Translations under genes and position numbers: made by a program
In this document: one piece after another, positions 23,977-35,799 of the stretch
Position numbering within the stretch: position 1 is the first letter of the stretch
How the letters are laid out: every line of letters starts with the position of its first letter
Notes under the pieces: generated by a model
Told to the model about the DNA's origin: nothing
Databases searched by the model: none
The model's input: only the letters and a program-made list of their open reading frames with translations
NCBI GenBank assembly: GCA_038087015.1
Contig: JASBNA010000018.1
Coordinates: 620,001-684,000, forward strand
Reading direction: 5' to 3'
Source of the DNA: Cerrena zonata
Taxonomy: Eukaryota; Basidiomycota; Agaricomycetes; Polyporales; Cerrenaceae
DNA length: 64,000 nt

Positions 23977-24795
23977 CTAGGCCTTCTTGGCCTTGGCTGC
24001 TTTTGCTGCCTCCCGTCGCTTTTTGATCATCTCGAGTTTGTTTTTTAACATGGAGACCTTTGCGTCTGCTTCTTCCTGTAACCGTTCCTCCTCTAGCAAC
24101 CTATCCATGATCAACTCTCGTTCGTCCAGCTCTTTTCTTTTTCTCAATGCATCCTCGTCGAGCTCTTCTTCTGGTTCGGCTTCTGCAGCCTGGTCAGGAC
24201 GAGGGGGGAAACCGGCAGGGACCTCGTCATTGAGAACAGGTTCGGCCATGACAGTCGCACGATCGTATGTGTCGCGTGTATCGATATCGGCCTCAGGAGG
24301 GTTGAGCATAGCTTGCTGGAACTGCTGCCACTCGAGATCAATGACGTCTTGAGAAGCTGCCGTCGCAGGCTGAGTGTCGGCCGACTGATCCTCTTGGTCG
24401 GACTCATCCTCGGCCTGTAACGGAGGTGCTTTGGAGGGATCGGAAAAGAAGTCTGTAGGAAAGCCACTCGAGACCGGTTGGTCGAGCTTTGGACGTTTGG
24501 GGTCGAGGGAATCTGGTAGAGGTTCGTCGTCTTCATCATCGTGATCAGAAGCTTTGCGTTTCGAGAGAGATTGTTGCGCGAGGAGGGCTTCACGCGCTCG
24601 CTCTTCGTCTTTTAATCGTGCGACATTCGTGCGATGGGATTTTGAGCCAACATGGCCGTTCCATGCAGCCGCTTGCTTGACTATCGTACCACACGCAATG
24701 CATTTGAGCTGGCCGGAAGCGGTGTAGGATGCAAGAGGATGCGAGACCTTGGCCTCTTGACGTTTTGCTTTGAGCAAGGCACGCACGTCAGCCAT
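23977..24795 (-). CDS. ZNF830/CCDC16-like zinc-finger, coiled-coil protein
   Basis: Relatives are nuclear spliceosome-associated proteins. The frame is intronless, 272 residues, from the ATG at 24793-24795; a longer frame reaching 24837 starts at TTG and is not used. The N terminus reads MADVRALLKAKRQE, followed by one C2H2 finger CIACGTIVKQAAAWNGHVGSKSH at about residues 27-49. The middle is acidic (DDEDDEPLPDS), then VIDLEWQQFQQAM and GFPPRP. A Lys/Glu-rich coiled coil LEEERLQEEADAKVSMLKNKLE and a KKRREAAKAAKAKKA end finish it. The architecture, with the finger first and a C-terminal coil, is that of ZNF830. It is divergent from citrate synthase. Confidence 0.85.
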   Translation of the reverse strand: MADVRALLKAKRQEAKVSHPLASYTASGQLKCIACGTIVKQAAAWNGHVGSKSHRTNVARLKDEERAREALLAQQSLSKRKASDHDDEDDEPLPDSLDPKRPKLDQPVSSGFPTDFFSDPSKAPPLQAEDESDQEDQSADTQPATAASQDVIDLEWQQFQQAMLNPPEADIDTRDTYDRATVMAEPVLNDEVPAGFPPRPDQAAEAEPEEELDEDALRKRKELDERELIMDRLLEEERLQEEADAKVSMLKNKLEMIKKRREAAKAAKAKKA

Positions 24796-25015
24796 GTGAG
24801 CGTAAAAGACAAGTGGTAATATCAGTGAAAATATCAATGATAATGCTGCTAATGTTACGAGAGAGAATGGCTGGATGAACCTGTGGCCTCTTTCGGACTG
24901 CAGGCGGAAGCGTCACGTGCCCTCTCGTCATAGGCATGATTCGTAGCGCCCAATGTGGTCTTTTGCATTTTGTGCCAGCTCGTTCGTCCTTCGTCTCTTC
25001 ATCCTTCCCATAACC
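24796..25015. promoter_or_regulatory. Divergent promoter region with CACGTG box
   Basis: This 220-bp gap lies between the divergent zinc-finger and citrate synthase start codons. A CACGTG palindrome lies at 24914-24919, 96 bp before the citrate synthase ATG. The same hexamer occurs in the first divergent promoter of the window. Function is inferred from position. Confidence 0.35.
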
Positions 25016-26288
25016 ATGTCTGCTGCCATCTTCCGTTCTGTCGCAAAACAGGTATGTACCCGTAGTACTTTATGTTTAAAACATACTAAACATCAAACAC
25101 AGTCGCGCTCTTCAGCGTGGGCTCGTTCTGCCCGCTTCGCGTCCACCGCCGCCAAGCAACAGACCCTCAAGGAACGTCTGGCCGAGCTCATTCCCCAAGA
25201 GCTCGAACAAGTGCGTACCCTCCCCACTCTTCTCTCTCTATATCTCCTCACCCCCTACAGGTCAAGGCCGTCCGTGCTGAGCATGGCAAAAAATCATTCG
25301 GTCCCGTCCTCGTCGACCAACTCTACGGGTAATCGCTTTATCTCCACCCTTCCCCGCATTCCTGCTCATATCAATTCATTTCCCCTTCTCATATAGTGGT
25401 ATGCGTGGTCTCCCTGCTCTCATCTGGGACGGCTCCGTTCTCGACGCTGGTCAGTCTTCTTCCCTTTCTACCCCGGATTGACGTCATTCATCCATACTTC
25501 TTTTCATCTTGCAGACGAGGGTATTCGATTCCGTGGCAAGACCATCACCGAATGCCAGGAACTCCTTCCCAAAGCTCCAGGTGGTTCAGAACCCCTCCCC
25601 GAGGGTCTCTTCTGGCTCCTCGTCACTGGTGAAATCCCCACTCAAGAACAGGTCGACGCTCTCTCTAAGGACTGGGCTGCTCGTGCTGCCATCCCCGAGT
25701 TTGTTGAAGAGCTCTTGGACAGATGTCCTCCCACTCTGCACCCCATGTCTCAATTCTCGTTAGCCGTCACCGCTGTATGTTTATTTGAAATTGCTTGTTT
25801 ATGATGTATATTGACATGTCTTGAATGTAGTTGAACCACGACTCGACCTTCGCCAAGGCTTATTCACAGGGTATCAGCAAGAAGGAGTACTGGGGTCCCG
25901 TTTTTGAGGACTGCATGGACTTGTACGTATTTTTCATTTCGCTTATTTCCATTTATATCTACAGTTCCCTAGGATTGCCAAGCTCCCTAACATTGCTGGT
26001 CGCATCTACCGCAACGTCTACGGCCAAGGCAAGGTCCCTGCCATCGACGCTACCAAGGATTACTCCTGGAATTTGGCCAACGTCCTTGGCTTTGCTGAAA
26101 AGAGCGACTTTGTCGAGCTCCTCCGTCTTTACATCACCATCCACAGGTTCGTTCATTCATTTCCACTTCACATGACCTCATATTAATATTGAGATCTTCT
26201 ATCTCCGATCAGTGACCACGAAGGTGGCAATGTCTCTGCTCACACCGGCAAACTCGTCGGCTCTGCCCTCTCTGACCCCTTCCTTGCT

Positions 26289-26332
<44 letters not shown>

Positions 26333-26945
26333 TGCCAACCAGGAGGTTCTCCTCTGGTTGCGCAAGATGCAATCGAAGATTGGTGTTGATGCTAGCGATG
26401 AGACTGTCAAGGAGTACGTCTGGTCTACCCTCAAGGGTGGACAGGTCGTCCCTGGTTATGGTCATGCAGTCCTCCGTAAGACCGACCCTCGTTACTCTGC
26501 TCAGCGCGAGTTTGCTTTGAAGCATCTTCCCGAGGATCCCCTCTTCAAGCTTGTTGGTCAGGTTTACAACATCGTTCCTGGTGTCCTTCTTGAGGTACGA
26601 CTTTTCTTTTATCGTGTTGTTTTTGTTTGATGCTTAATGTTGATTATAGGCTGGCAAGGCCAAGAACCCATGGCCCAACGTCGATGCTCACTCGGGTGTC
26701 CTCTTGACCTACTATGGTCTTGACCAGATGAACTTCTACACTGTCCTCTTCGGTGTCTCCCGCGCCTTCGGTGTTGCCGCCCAACTCATCTGGGATCGTG
26801 CTCTTGGTGCTCGTACGTCCTCTCTCCTCACTTCTTTCCATTCGTTTCATCTCAACTCATCTCGTTTCTTTTACTTTTAGCTCTCGAGCGACCCAAGTCG
26901 TACTCGACCGCTCACATCAAGAAGATGTTCGACGGTAAAAACTAG
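25016..26945 (+). CDS. CIT1: Mitochondrial citrate synthase
   Basis: Condenses acetyl-CoA with oxaloacetate, the entry step of the TCA cycle, in the mitochondrial matrix. The ATG is at 25016 and the TAG at 26943-26945; about 470 residues over nine or so exons. A basic, Ser/Ala-rich presequence ([15 protein letters not shown]) precedes [14 protein letters not shown]. Catalytic residues are visible as [23 protein letters not shown] and [10 protein letters not shown]. Other marks are [44 protein letters not shown] and FGVSRAFGV. All exons join in frame with GT-AG introns. The gene appears functional. Confidence 0.97.
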
Positions 26946-27503
26946 GGTAGTCGTCTCTGCCGATTTGTGTTGTAGGTCTTGGCTGCAGACATTGTTGGGT
27001 GGCAGATGGTTGTATTGTTTATTTCCTCCCCCGTAGAAGTACGTTTTCATTGGTTGTTGTTACAACTTGCTAGTCTATGGATATCATTGCTTATTGCATA
27101 AAATCACGTAACCCTGGGATGCTGCTTTGCTCTGTCTTCCGACGTGAATGTTAACAGCTGCTGAGTGAAACCCTGTCGAACACTTTGTTTTTATTTTTGG
27201 TAGATGTATCGATGTTCAAGGCCCTCTTACTGAAAAAAAGCGGTAACTCAAGACGTTCTGACTAAATGTTTGGTCATGACTGAATACTCCTGGAGGAATG
27301 CTGTGTTCTAACAGAATATCGGATATTATAGAAAGTATATACACATACCTATACCTGTAGGAATAAACCATGCAATGGTACGCCAAATATATAGCATAAG
27401 TAATGGATTGAGCCTTTCAGAAATGCCTAATGCGAGGATTATGGCGAGCGACAAGGTTTCCGTAATAACTGTAAATCGACCGAAAGGGATACATAAGAAA
27501 CAC
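26946..27503. other. Convergent intergenic stretch, nothing recognised
   Basis: This 558-bp stretch lies between the 3' ends of citrate synthase and the pseudokinase gene. Base composition is more AT-rich than upstream. No gene is supported. Confidence 0.45.
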
Positions 27504-29914
27504 CTATACATCTGTGAACGAGTCGAGTCTGTCGATAACCGATTGTATCGAAGGTCGTAGACTAGGTTCCCTTTGGCAGCAACTTTTGATCAAGTCCCAT
27601 ATTTGGTCCGGAATCTTCGGCGGTTTCGGATATGCCCAGTGGCCATTAACCAGCTGGAGTATCTGGATGCGATTCAGATTGATGCAGTACACCTATCATC
27701 GGATACCGCTGTATCAACGTGTAAGTTACGCGGCCATAAAATGCGTACTCACTTCAATACAAAGACATCCGAATGAGAATATATCATCCTCCCTGCGCGT
27801 TCGCACAGTGTACTTCCGACATTGTCGTTCTGGAAGTGTGAAATATGGCTTGTTCCTGCCACTTGAAAAGGAAACGAGATCGGAAAGACCGAGATTTGAA
27901 ATTTTAACATGGTCTTGTTCGTCGATAAAAATCGTCGCCTGTGAAGAGATGATTGAACATTCGTTATTAGTACCTTGAAGACTATCATACTCACGCTGCA
28001 GATATCACCATGGACGAGAGATAATTTGTGAAGATAGTCTATCCCGAGTGCCGTTTCTTTCAGCTGTGTATGTATTCTGAGTGCTAGTCATCCGTACACT
28101 AAAACACGATAACATACCCAACGATTCGAACGAGCCGTTGAAACATCCCCTAACCGTTTGATATGTTCTTTGATGATTCCATTCTCCATCCATGGAAATA
28201 TCATTCGTGTGGTGAAGCCTCTGGGGTCTTGGCTAAGACCAATGAACGGTAGGATGGAGCTATGTTTGAGTTGTTGCCAGACAACAGCACGATGGAAGGG
28301 TATCTAGGATTTATATAGATATAGGATACCGCTCATCTATTCTAGTTCACTTACATTCTCGGCTCGCTTTATTGAGCAGATGCGCATCTTCAGTGATGGG
28401 TCTATGTACCACTCCTCTGTGGCAACAGTGTCGCCTTCGTGCATCCCTTGAATACCTGGATGGTGCTGGCGCCATTTCACGGCGGGGTCGAGGGACACAA
28501 ATAGTGTATTGGGAAAGGAGGATGTCAGCAGGAGTAGGTAAAGAGGACGTTGATTCAATTCCCGCCAATGTTCAGGGGGTCCCGAAAAGCGGGTAAGATG
28601 CTGTTAGCAAAATTGTGGTTTGTATTATGCATTGAGCGAGGTATAGTAAGGGTTTCACTTCACATACTTCTTGTAGCTTGTCTATCAATCTTTGTTTGGT
28701 TGAGTCGCTCATTAGAAGTATGGGAATCATATTAAAGCCAGAGGTATAAAGAGGTGCATCACCGCTGATGGGAACTGTAGAGCTGACTTCTTTCGTGACA
28801 TCACGAAGTTGCCAGATCTCCCACCTAGCAATATCATCAGAAGGTAATGGTTCTAATTGGGCTAGAGGCTCTGGAAATTGGTGCCTGAATGTGGTAACCT
28901 CAGCATGCCAATCTTTATAGGATTTCAAAATTCTTGTTGTCGCCAGTAACATAGATATTGAATCATGTTTACCCTTCTGGACCAGAGTGAACATGATGAT
29001 TTTGATCATTGACTATGACGTACCCGCTTCCATCTAAACTCATCCTGAGTACCCAGAGTGGCGCATCCGTCCAGAGTAAGAAACTGTCCATAGATGATGT
29101 ATGCAATGATCAAGTGTGTGATAAATTCCTTCTCGACTACACCATTGCCAGCTGCTTTTACGGCAGTGAGAGCTGATTCAGCCTCTTCGATGCAAAATTT
29201 CCAATCGTAAAATGTTTTGCTTCTTGCGGCGAACTTAGATATCGTACGTAAGGCGGACTTGAGTAGGTCATCAATTTTTCTTGGTTGAGGGGGGCAGGAC
29301 GGACTATATTGGGCAATCGGAGGCAATGCCTTGAGGAAACGTAGAATACGTGATGGTGATTTGGCCCGTATTCCCGGAAAGTATATTTTGCATGTGGCTG
29401 GAAGTTTAAATAACATTCTGGGGAAGAAATGATGCGTAATGTTCAGATTGAGAGCAACAACGGTGAAGTTATGGAGGTTCTGCAACATCGAACCTACTCC
29501 AAAGACGAAGGTCCAGATATTCGCTGATTTGGTGCAATCCAATGTCAGGTTACGAACATGTCGCGCATTCTGTGGTCGTAATTTCCTAAGTGAGCGTATG
29601 AGTGATGCTGATTGCTTGTCGCTATTGATGTAAATCGTGCGATAAAGGTGGTCTTGGAAGATCTCATTCCAAGAATGATAGACCAAGGTGCATGACGATA
29701 AGGTCATTTGCGAGTCTAGGATCTCCTGGACTTTCTTGTCGTTGTCCCAGCTGGGGTACATCTCGATGGGTCTGAGTGGTTGGATAGCATCGGCTATCAT
29801 GTGTAGATATTCGACAGAACATTGTCGAATCCCGTCTGCGGCCCATTGATAGTCATGCTCAGCCGGTGGTATGTCTCGCGTTGACAGAAAGCCGTCTGAA
29901 ATCGTCGTGATCAT
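27504..29914 (-). CDS. F-box-like protein fused to a protein-kinase-like domain (probable pseudokinase)
   Basis: The ATG is at 29912-29914 and the TAG at 27504-27506; about 685 residues. Exons splice in frame across 29006, 28668, 28348 and further sites, so F-box and kinase parts are one reading unit. The N-terminal part has a degenerate F-box, LSSCTLVYHSWNEIFQDHLYRTI, followed by NARHVRNLTLDC. A kinase C-lobe follows: YLHKLSLVHGD, KISNLGLSDL, FTLPERQ, EDDIFSFGCLCIE and LRPSIQSVIDRL. Catalytic motifs are altered: HRD is HGD, the following Asn is missing, DFG is NLG, and no glycine loop is evident. It most resembles tyrosine-kinase-like domains expanded in Agaricomycetes. Function is unknown. 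Confidence 0.75.
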
Positions 29915-30595
29915 TTAGGCAGTTGGGGGTGATTGGAGGTACAAACTGAGGACCAAGGCAGCAGTGGTTACAGACGCATCGATATCGATGAGTCGGATGT
30001 GGGTGCTGTCTGAGAGCGTCTTTAGAAGCTTAGAGTTACATGAACCTGAGAGAAGTTGTCGTTGACCATGTATTATTGTGGCTTGCGAGAGGATGGCTCG
30101 GACGGTTAAGGAGGCTAGGGGAAGGGTAAAAAAAGTAGATAACTTCAACCGCTAGTGTAGAGATGATTTCACTGGTTCCGTCTCCAAGCATATTTACAGT
30201 AGTCACTACTGTTAATGAACAAGAGGTTCTGCCGCCACGCTGCCAAGTTCAATGTTAACGTTCATTGCTTGATCGGGCGAGTGCACGCTTACCTAATGCG
30301 CGCGTTTAGGGGAGAGTTTGTGGAAGGGCGGGTGAACGAGTTTCGGTTTCTCGATATTCAAGCCATCTAACCTCTAGCCATCTCTCTTTGCTTTACGCTC
30401 GCAGCGTCCAGCTATCTCATCTTGAACATATAGAGCGTGTCGAAGCTATTGAAGTGCTAGTGTACGTACAACCGAGCTGGGAGGTGATCGCCGGTGTCTC
30501 TGAACGTTAACGTGCCTCTCTACCCGGTTTCGCGTTCCTTATAGTCAATAATCTCACCCCGACCACAGTCTCGCTCTATTTTTGCATCTACCTCC
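29915..30595. promoter_or_regulatory. Divergent intergenic region
   Basis: This 681-bp gap lies between the start codons of the pseudokinase and DDT/PHD genes. A 77-codon minus-strand frame (29915-30148) begins at TTG and is rejected. No clear core element was recognised. Confidence 0.3.
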
Positions 30596-33500
30596 ATGCC
30601 TCGTCGTCCTGCACGATCGGCTTCTGCTCTCGTAGATGCTTCCATGGCTGTGCTCCTCCCTGATGACGGCCCCGAATCATCTTATTCCGCAAACTTGCGC
30701 ATCCTGAGGTCAAACTGGAAATGGGCTGCCTTTTGTCAATTCTTCTACACCTTCTCTACCCTGTTCGCCATGCCCGAACTCAAGATCTCCGTGAGTTCGA
30801 CCCTCTTCTTTGCATGTCGTCAGCTTCCTGATGTCGCGTGTTCTGCTCTAGGACATCGAAGACGACCTCGCGAGAGGCTCGTCTCTCTACATACCCCGTG
30901 TAATGCATAGATTATTGTATACTTTGACCCAGGATCGGAAAATAAGGTCAGTCTTGCCTTTCCCTCACCTACGCCACGTTCCCTCACACCTATACCTAGC
31001 ATCGACAACTGGCAAGCATCTCTACGCAAACAATTCCTTCGTAGAGACCCCGACGCGAACCCTCTCGGTCCCGATCCCAACTTGCGCACCAGTACCCGTG
31101 CTTCTTCCGCACTCCCTGATCCTTCAAACCCCAACGACGCGTCAAATGAGCCTGAAACCGAGGATATTCCTCTGCCAGAAGACATCGATTGGTTTGACTT
31201 GCCTCTGTTAACAAGACTGGACTCCCTGCACACCCTTACCGAATGGCAATTCCAGAATCCTCTTAGATTTAGGTCTGTCATGAAGGATGACGACGAGACG
31301 GCTCAATGGGTGAGTGATTCTTTCTTTTTGTAATCGCAAAGCTAAGTGTGATATAGCGAATTGAACCCATTGGATATGATTCCAAAACGAATGCGTATTG
31401 GTTAATCGGAGGTATGTTTATTTCCGTTATTAATATTGTACACAACTAATTCTTTCCAGCTGACCGTCTTTGGATCCAACGCGCCCCGCCAAAGGCTCCA
31501 CGTCCTCCTAAACGCAAACGTCCTGCTCCGAAGCAGAAACAGAAACCGATCGTACAGGAGTCCTCTGATGAAGATGAACTCTCCCCGCCACCCACCAAAC
31601 GTACTCGAACACGTACCACCGCGTCCAAGCCTGCTCCTAACCCATCAACCTCAAACCCTCGTGCGCGTAAAGCGAAAATGCAGGCAAATCAACGCTTGGA
31701 TGCCCAGTATAAAGAGTTGGAAGCTTTCCAACGTGAAGCCGCTTCTCAAAGAGGTCGAGGTACGCCAACAAAGACGGATGTGGCGGATAATTCGAACCCT
31801 TCGAGTACGCGGGCGAGTACGAGGAGGACGTTGGGGACGAGAGTGAGTAGACGGTTGAGAGGAGCGGAGGACGACGAGGAATGGCAGGCAATTCCGGACG
31901 AGTGGTTGAAGGATAAAGAACTCGAAGAAGGAGCGAAGGGAAAGAGGGGGATGAATGGAAAGGAGAGAACGAAAGAGCCAGGAAAGGCAAGAGCGATGAG
32001 GTTGATGGTGGAAGAAGCGGTGGACGAGATGGACCAGGATGAAGTTCAGGACGATAAGCAGGAAGACGGAGATGCGATGGACGATGCGATGAGTGAATTG
32101 ACAGAGTTGTCAGAGTTGACTCCGGAGCCGGATGAGGAGATGGAGGAAGTCAAGCCAAAGCCGAAGGGAAAGGGCAAAGGAAAGGCTCCGGCGAAAGGCA
32201 AGACGAAGGGAAAAACAAAGCCAAAGGTGGACATTCTGCCAAAGGAGGAGCCTGTCGAAGAAGAACCTGAACCCGAGCAGGAGCCAGAACCACCTATCCC
32301 TGCCGACTTTGTTGAATGGGAAGCGGTACGTTCTCTTTCGTTGTCCATATTTTGCCATACTTACGACTGCTGTGTAGATTGCGATCACCCTTGAAGAGTG
32401 GGAGCACGTCGCCGATCCGTTCGAAAAAGCGACACATTATCTTGAAAAGGCGCTGTACAAGATGTTGTCCAAAGTGCTTATTCCTGCCGTGACCGCAGAT
32501 TTACGGGTATGTGCTGTTTCCAGATATTTAAGCTCGTCTTGTTGTATATTGTGTATGTATGTTGACAACTATCTTCCTAGGAAATCGAACGCCAACGAAA
32601 GCTAGAAGAAGCGGTCACGCACCGTAAGCGATCTTCTCGTATCGCCACCAAGGAGAGCGAGAAGGAGCAAGCAAAGATGTTGGCGAAACAGCGAGCCGAA
32701 GAGGCCGAGAAGATGGGGAGACAGAGGAGAGCAGAGGCAAGAATGAAAAAGGAAGAGGCAGAACGCGAGAAGAGGGAACAGGCAAGAGAGCAACGTCGGT
32801 TGGAGAGAGAGGAGAGGGAGAGGAGGAGGGAAGAGGTGGTCGAACAGGAGGTACATAGGTACGTGGTAAACTCACTTTTCGCCCTTCGTCCTCCATGATT
32901 CTTACGGTGTGGTGTTCAGTAGGTCAGAGACAAAGACGCCTGATGTAGACTCTCCCATGCCGGCCGCTCGTGCTGCGAAGCCTAAAGCTTCGCATGCTTC
33001 GAAGAAGAAAGAGTCGACCGATTGGATCCTTGATTGCGAGATCTGTAAACGCCATGGAAAGAACTTGGTATGTCCGCACCCATCTTATTTAGCTTCTGTG
33101 GTCCTTCTTACGCTTCCGTGTGTAGGACGGTGACCAAGACTTGGTTTCGTGCGGCACATGTTCTCGTTGGCAACATATCGTCTGCCACGATAACGCCGAT
33201 GTGCGAGCGGGACGTCTACGTCGCAATTGGGACTCTCAACAATTTACGTGTTCTCGTTGTCGTATCGAACAGGCCAACCGTAGAGCTACCGCATACACTT
33301 ATCACAATCCAAGCGGGCCTGGACAGTGGCAAGATGGTTCCGTGCATTTGCATCCAACTCCTTCCGCTTCGTCTTGGGGAGCACCTAATGCGTCTAGTTC
33401 ACCGCACCATGCTACTTTACCCACTTCGGATCTACGTGGCTCTTACCCTCCGTCGAACCATCTCACAAACCATACTAGTCATTCTGGAATATCTTATCAG

Positions 33501-34026
33501 ACTATTCCGCTTTCTCAGTCGCCTTACGCCGGTCTAAGTAGGACTCAGTCTGGATCTTCGGGGTACCCAACTTCGTACCCTTCTGCGAATCATATACCGT
33601 ATGGTGCACCAACGAACGGAATCTATTCAGGGCGGGGTTATACAGGAGGCTCGCAGTACCCTGTATCTGATCATCGGACTCATTCTCCGATGCAGGAGGT
33701 ATGTAGCTTGATTCTTTCCAAGACGCCCACTGACAACCTCGTTGTAGACTTGGTCAAATCATTCACTTCCCTATCAAGGATCCTCGCATCCACAGAATTC
33801 TTTGTGGGGACGACACGAGATGAACGCAGCAGCCTACGCCCCATCCTCAAGATCGACTGTTGCACAATACCCACATCATTCTCAGCCCGCGCCTTATGTA
33901 TCGCACCATCCTCATCCCACTCATTCACAACCAGTCCCTGTTGCGGTGAATGGGCATGGACAAGCAGTTGCGCCACCGCCAATGGTCTCGACCAGTAGTC
34001 ATGTATCGTATCCTGGGCCTGTATAA
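30596..34026 (+). CDS. DDT/WHIM-like and PHD-finger chromatin protein
   Basis: Probably an accessory subunit of an ISWI-type chromatin remodeller, by domain order. The ATG is at 30596 and the TAA at 34024-34026; roughly 960 residues. The N terminus has a DDT-like stretch (WKWAAFCQFFYTF, ISDIEDDLARG). It is followed by a WHIM-like block with LTEWQFQNPLRFRS, RIEPIGYDSKTNAYWLI and DRLWIQR. A charged middle contains Lys/Gly and Glu/Pro runs and a strong coiled coil rich in EREKREQAREQRRLE. A C4HC3 PHD finger follows: CEICKRHGKN, LVSCGTCSRWQHIVC and FTCSRC. The last 260 residues are Ser/His/Pro/Tyr-rich. Domain order recalls RSF1 and Ioc-type proteins. It is the last intact host gene before the transposon region. 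Confidence 0.82.
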
Positions 34027-34566
34027 TATGATTGTTTAATTTGTTTTTTGTGTTTATTGATGATTGTTGTAATTTGAAGTGTAGGTGTAATTGAATATTG
34101 TGATGAGGCTTCTCTGTGTTGGGTGTTTTGAGATATTGTTAATATCTAGGTTTGGTTTTGGTAACAGTAATATCATAACTGCAATTATAACAGACCCAAA
34201 AATTGGCATGTATTTTAGCTACTTTGCTTTCCTTGAACAGTTCAAAGCATATTCAGATCAAATTTTCCCTTCAAGTTTCAAGTTGAGACCCAAGATTGAT
34301 CTCCAAGCCTGTATTCAATATTCTAGGACTATAGACAAGTCCAATGCCAAGCATATTGTAATGTTGGTAAACCTAAAGAGGAAATAGTCATGTCACATGG
34401 TTCAAGAGTCACACCAAACTGACAGGTTACAAGTCTGTGTTCAGAGTAATCTACCAAATACAAGCATTGGAACTCATTCTTATATACCTCTACACTATGC
34501 CAAGTCCTACCAACTCTTATCTACACCACCAGCCCTCAATACTACCACTACAAGGTATTTGTTTAG
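34027..34566. other. AT-rich transition, nothing recognised
   Basis: Base composition falls in GC and CpG within a few hundred bases of the last gene. Short frames here have no domain. It is the edge of the repeat region. Confidence 0.4.
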
Positions 34567-34569
34567 CAA

Positions 34570-34907
34570 CACTGGGCCAGAAACCAGATTCTAGGCCTAA
34601 TAAAAAGGTAAAAAATCAGTCATAAAACATAATGATTTTTAAGTAACTTTCCAGTCAAAAAAATAAGATAAAATTTAAAGTTTTGATTGCATTTGTAAAT
34701 ACAGAAATTAGATAAGATCTTTATAGAATATGGAGCTTAAAACTGTGAATTCACACTGAAGATATATATTTTTTGTATATATAGAATGTTGCAAGAACTT
34801 TGAATTTTATTTTATTTTTTTGACTAGAAAGCTACTCGAAAATCATTACATTTTATGACTGATTTTCAACTTTTTATTGGGCTTAGAATCTGATTTCCAG
34901 CCCAGTG
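34570..34907. mobile_element. MITE-like element (CACT...AGTG family, copy 1)
   Basis: A 338-bp element starts CACTGGGCC and ends in the reverse complement GGCCCAGTG-like sequence. Terminal inverted repeats reach roughly 70-80 bp with scattered mismatches. A 3-bp direct repeat CAA flanks it at 34567-34569 and 34908-34910. It has no coding capacity. Three-base target duplications fit PIF/Harbinger-type mobilisation. Confidence 0.75.
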
Positions 34908-34995
34908 CAAACTTCTTTGATGTTTTAGGTATCCTAGTTTCCACAGAAGCAACAACTCAATGAGGACATGAAGTATGCACAGGGCAAGCCACCAA

Positions 34996-35708
34996 CACTA
35001 GATTGTAGCCCAAACTTTAGGCTTCATAAAAAGTAAGGTAAAATTTTATAAAAATTCTCTTACAAAACATAATTTTCAGCACTCAAAAATTGTCAAAAAA
35101 TGCAGAATTTCAGCAGAATTTGATGAATCATAAAAACCTGTGCAAATTCAGACTTTTGTATTTAATCTTTAGACTTTAGAAATGTTGAATTTCTGTTCAT
35201 TTTTTGTTAGAGAAAATTTCACTATATAAAATCCAAAAATTTGATATATATTAATTTCTTCAAAAATCAGAATATAATTATATATAGCAAAATAAAGTAC
35301 CATAAATAGAGAAGCTATAGAGAAAATATAGATAACTGCCCTTGGTAAATCCTGGTCTCTATCAATTCTACTATCTAATACATATAGTTAGATGTACAAA
35401 ACTACTTATCTTGCAAAATTATCAGCTTAAATTTTTAATTATCTTTGAAAAAATAAAAGTGTATTAAAATTTTGAATTTTGCAAAGTAAAATTTCCTCTC
35501 ATAAGCAATATATTAAAATTGAGCTTTTTTGAGCTCTAAAATTTGAATACAAAAGGCTGAATTTGTATAGGTTTTTATAATTCATCAAATTCTGCCAAAA
35601 TTCTGTATTTTGACAATTTCAAGATGCTAAAATCATATTTTGTAAGAGAATTTTAATAAAAATTTACCTTACTTTTATAAAGCCCAAAATTTGGGCTATG
35701 ATCCAGTG
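34996..35708. mobile_element. Longer CACT...AGTG inverted-repeat element
   Basis: A 713-bp non-coding element starts CACTAGATTGTAGCCC and ends GGGCTATGATCCAGTG. The inverted repeats run about 170 bp inward. Flanking triplets are CAA and CAG, a near-match to a 3-bp target duplication. Its ends resemble those of the MITEs at 34570 and 61928. Confidence 0.65.
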
Positions 35709-35799
35709 CAGAGCTTCAAGATAAGTCAAAACTGGTGAAGAAATCAAAAATGAGGCTAGATGAGTGGGACAAGGCTTATGGTCATTATATACCATGTAT

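Noticed and set aside
24796..24837. N-terminal hydrophobic extension (IFSLILPLVFYAH) of the zinc-finger protein
   Set aside because: It would begin at TTG; the ATG at 24793-24795 matches the usual start of the family.
29915..30148. 77-codon frame as a signal-peptide protein
   Set aside because: It starts at TTG and lies in a divergent promoter gap without other support.
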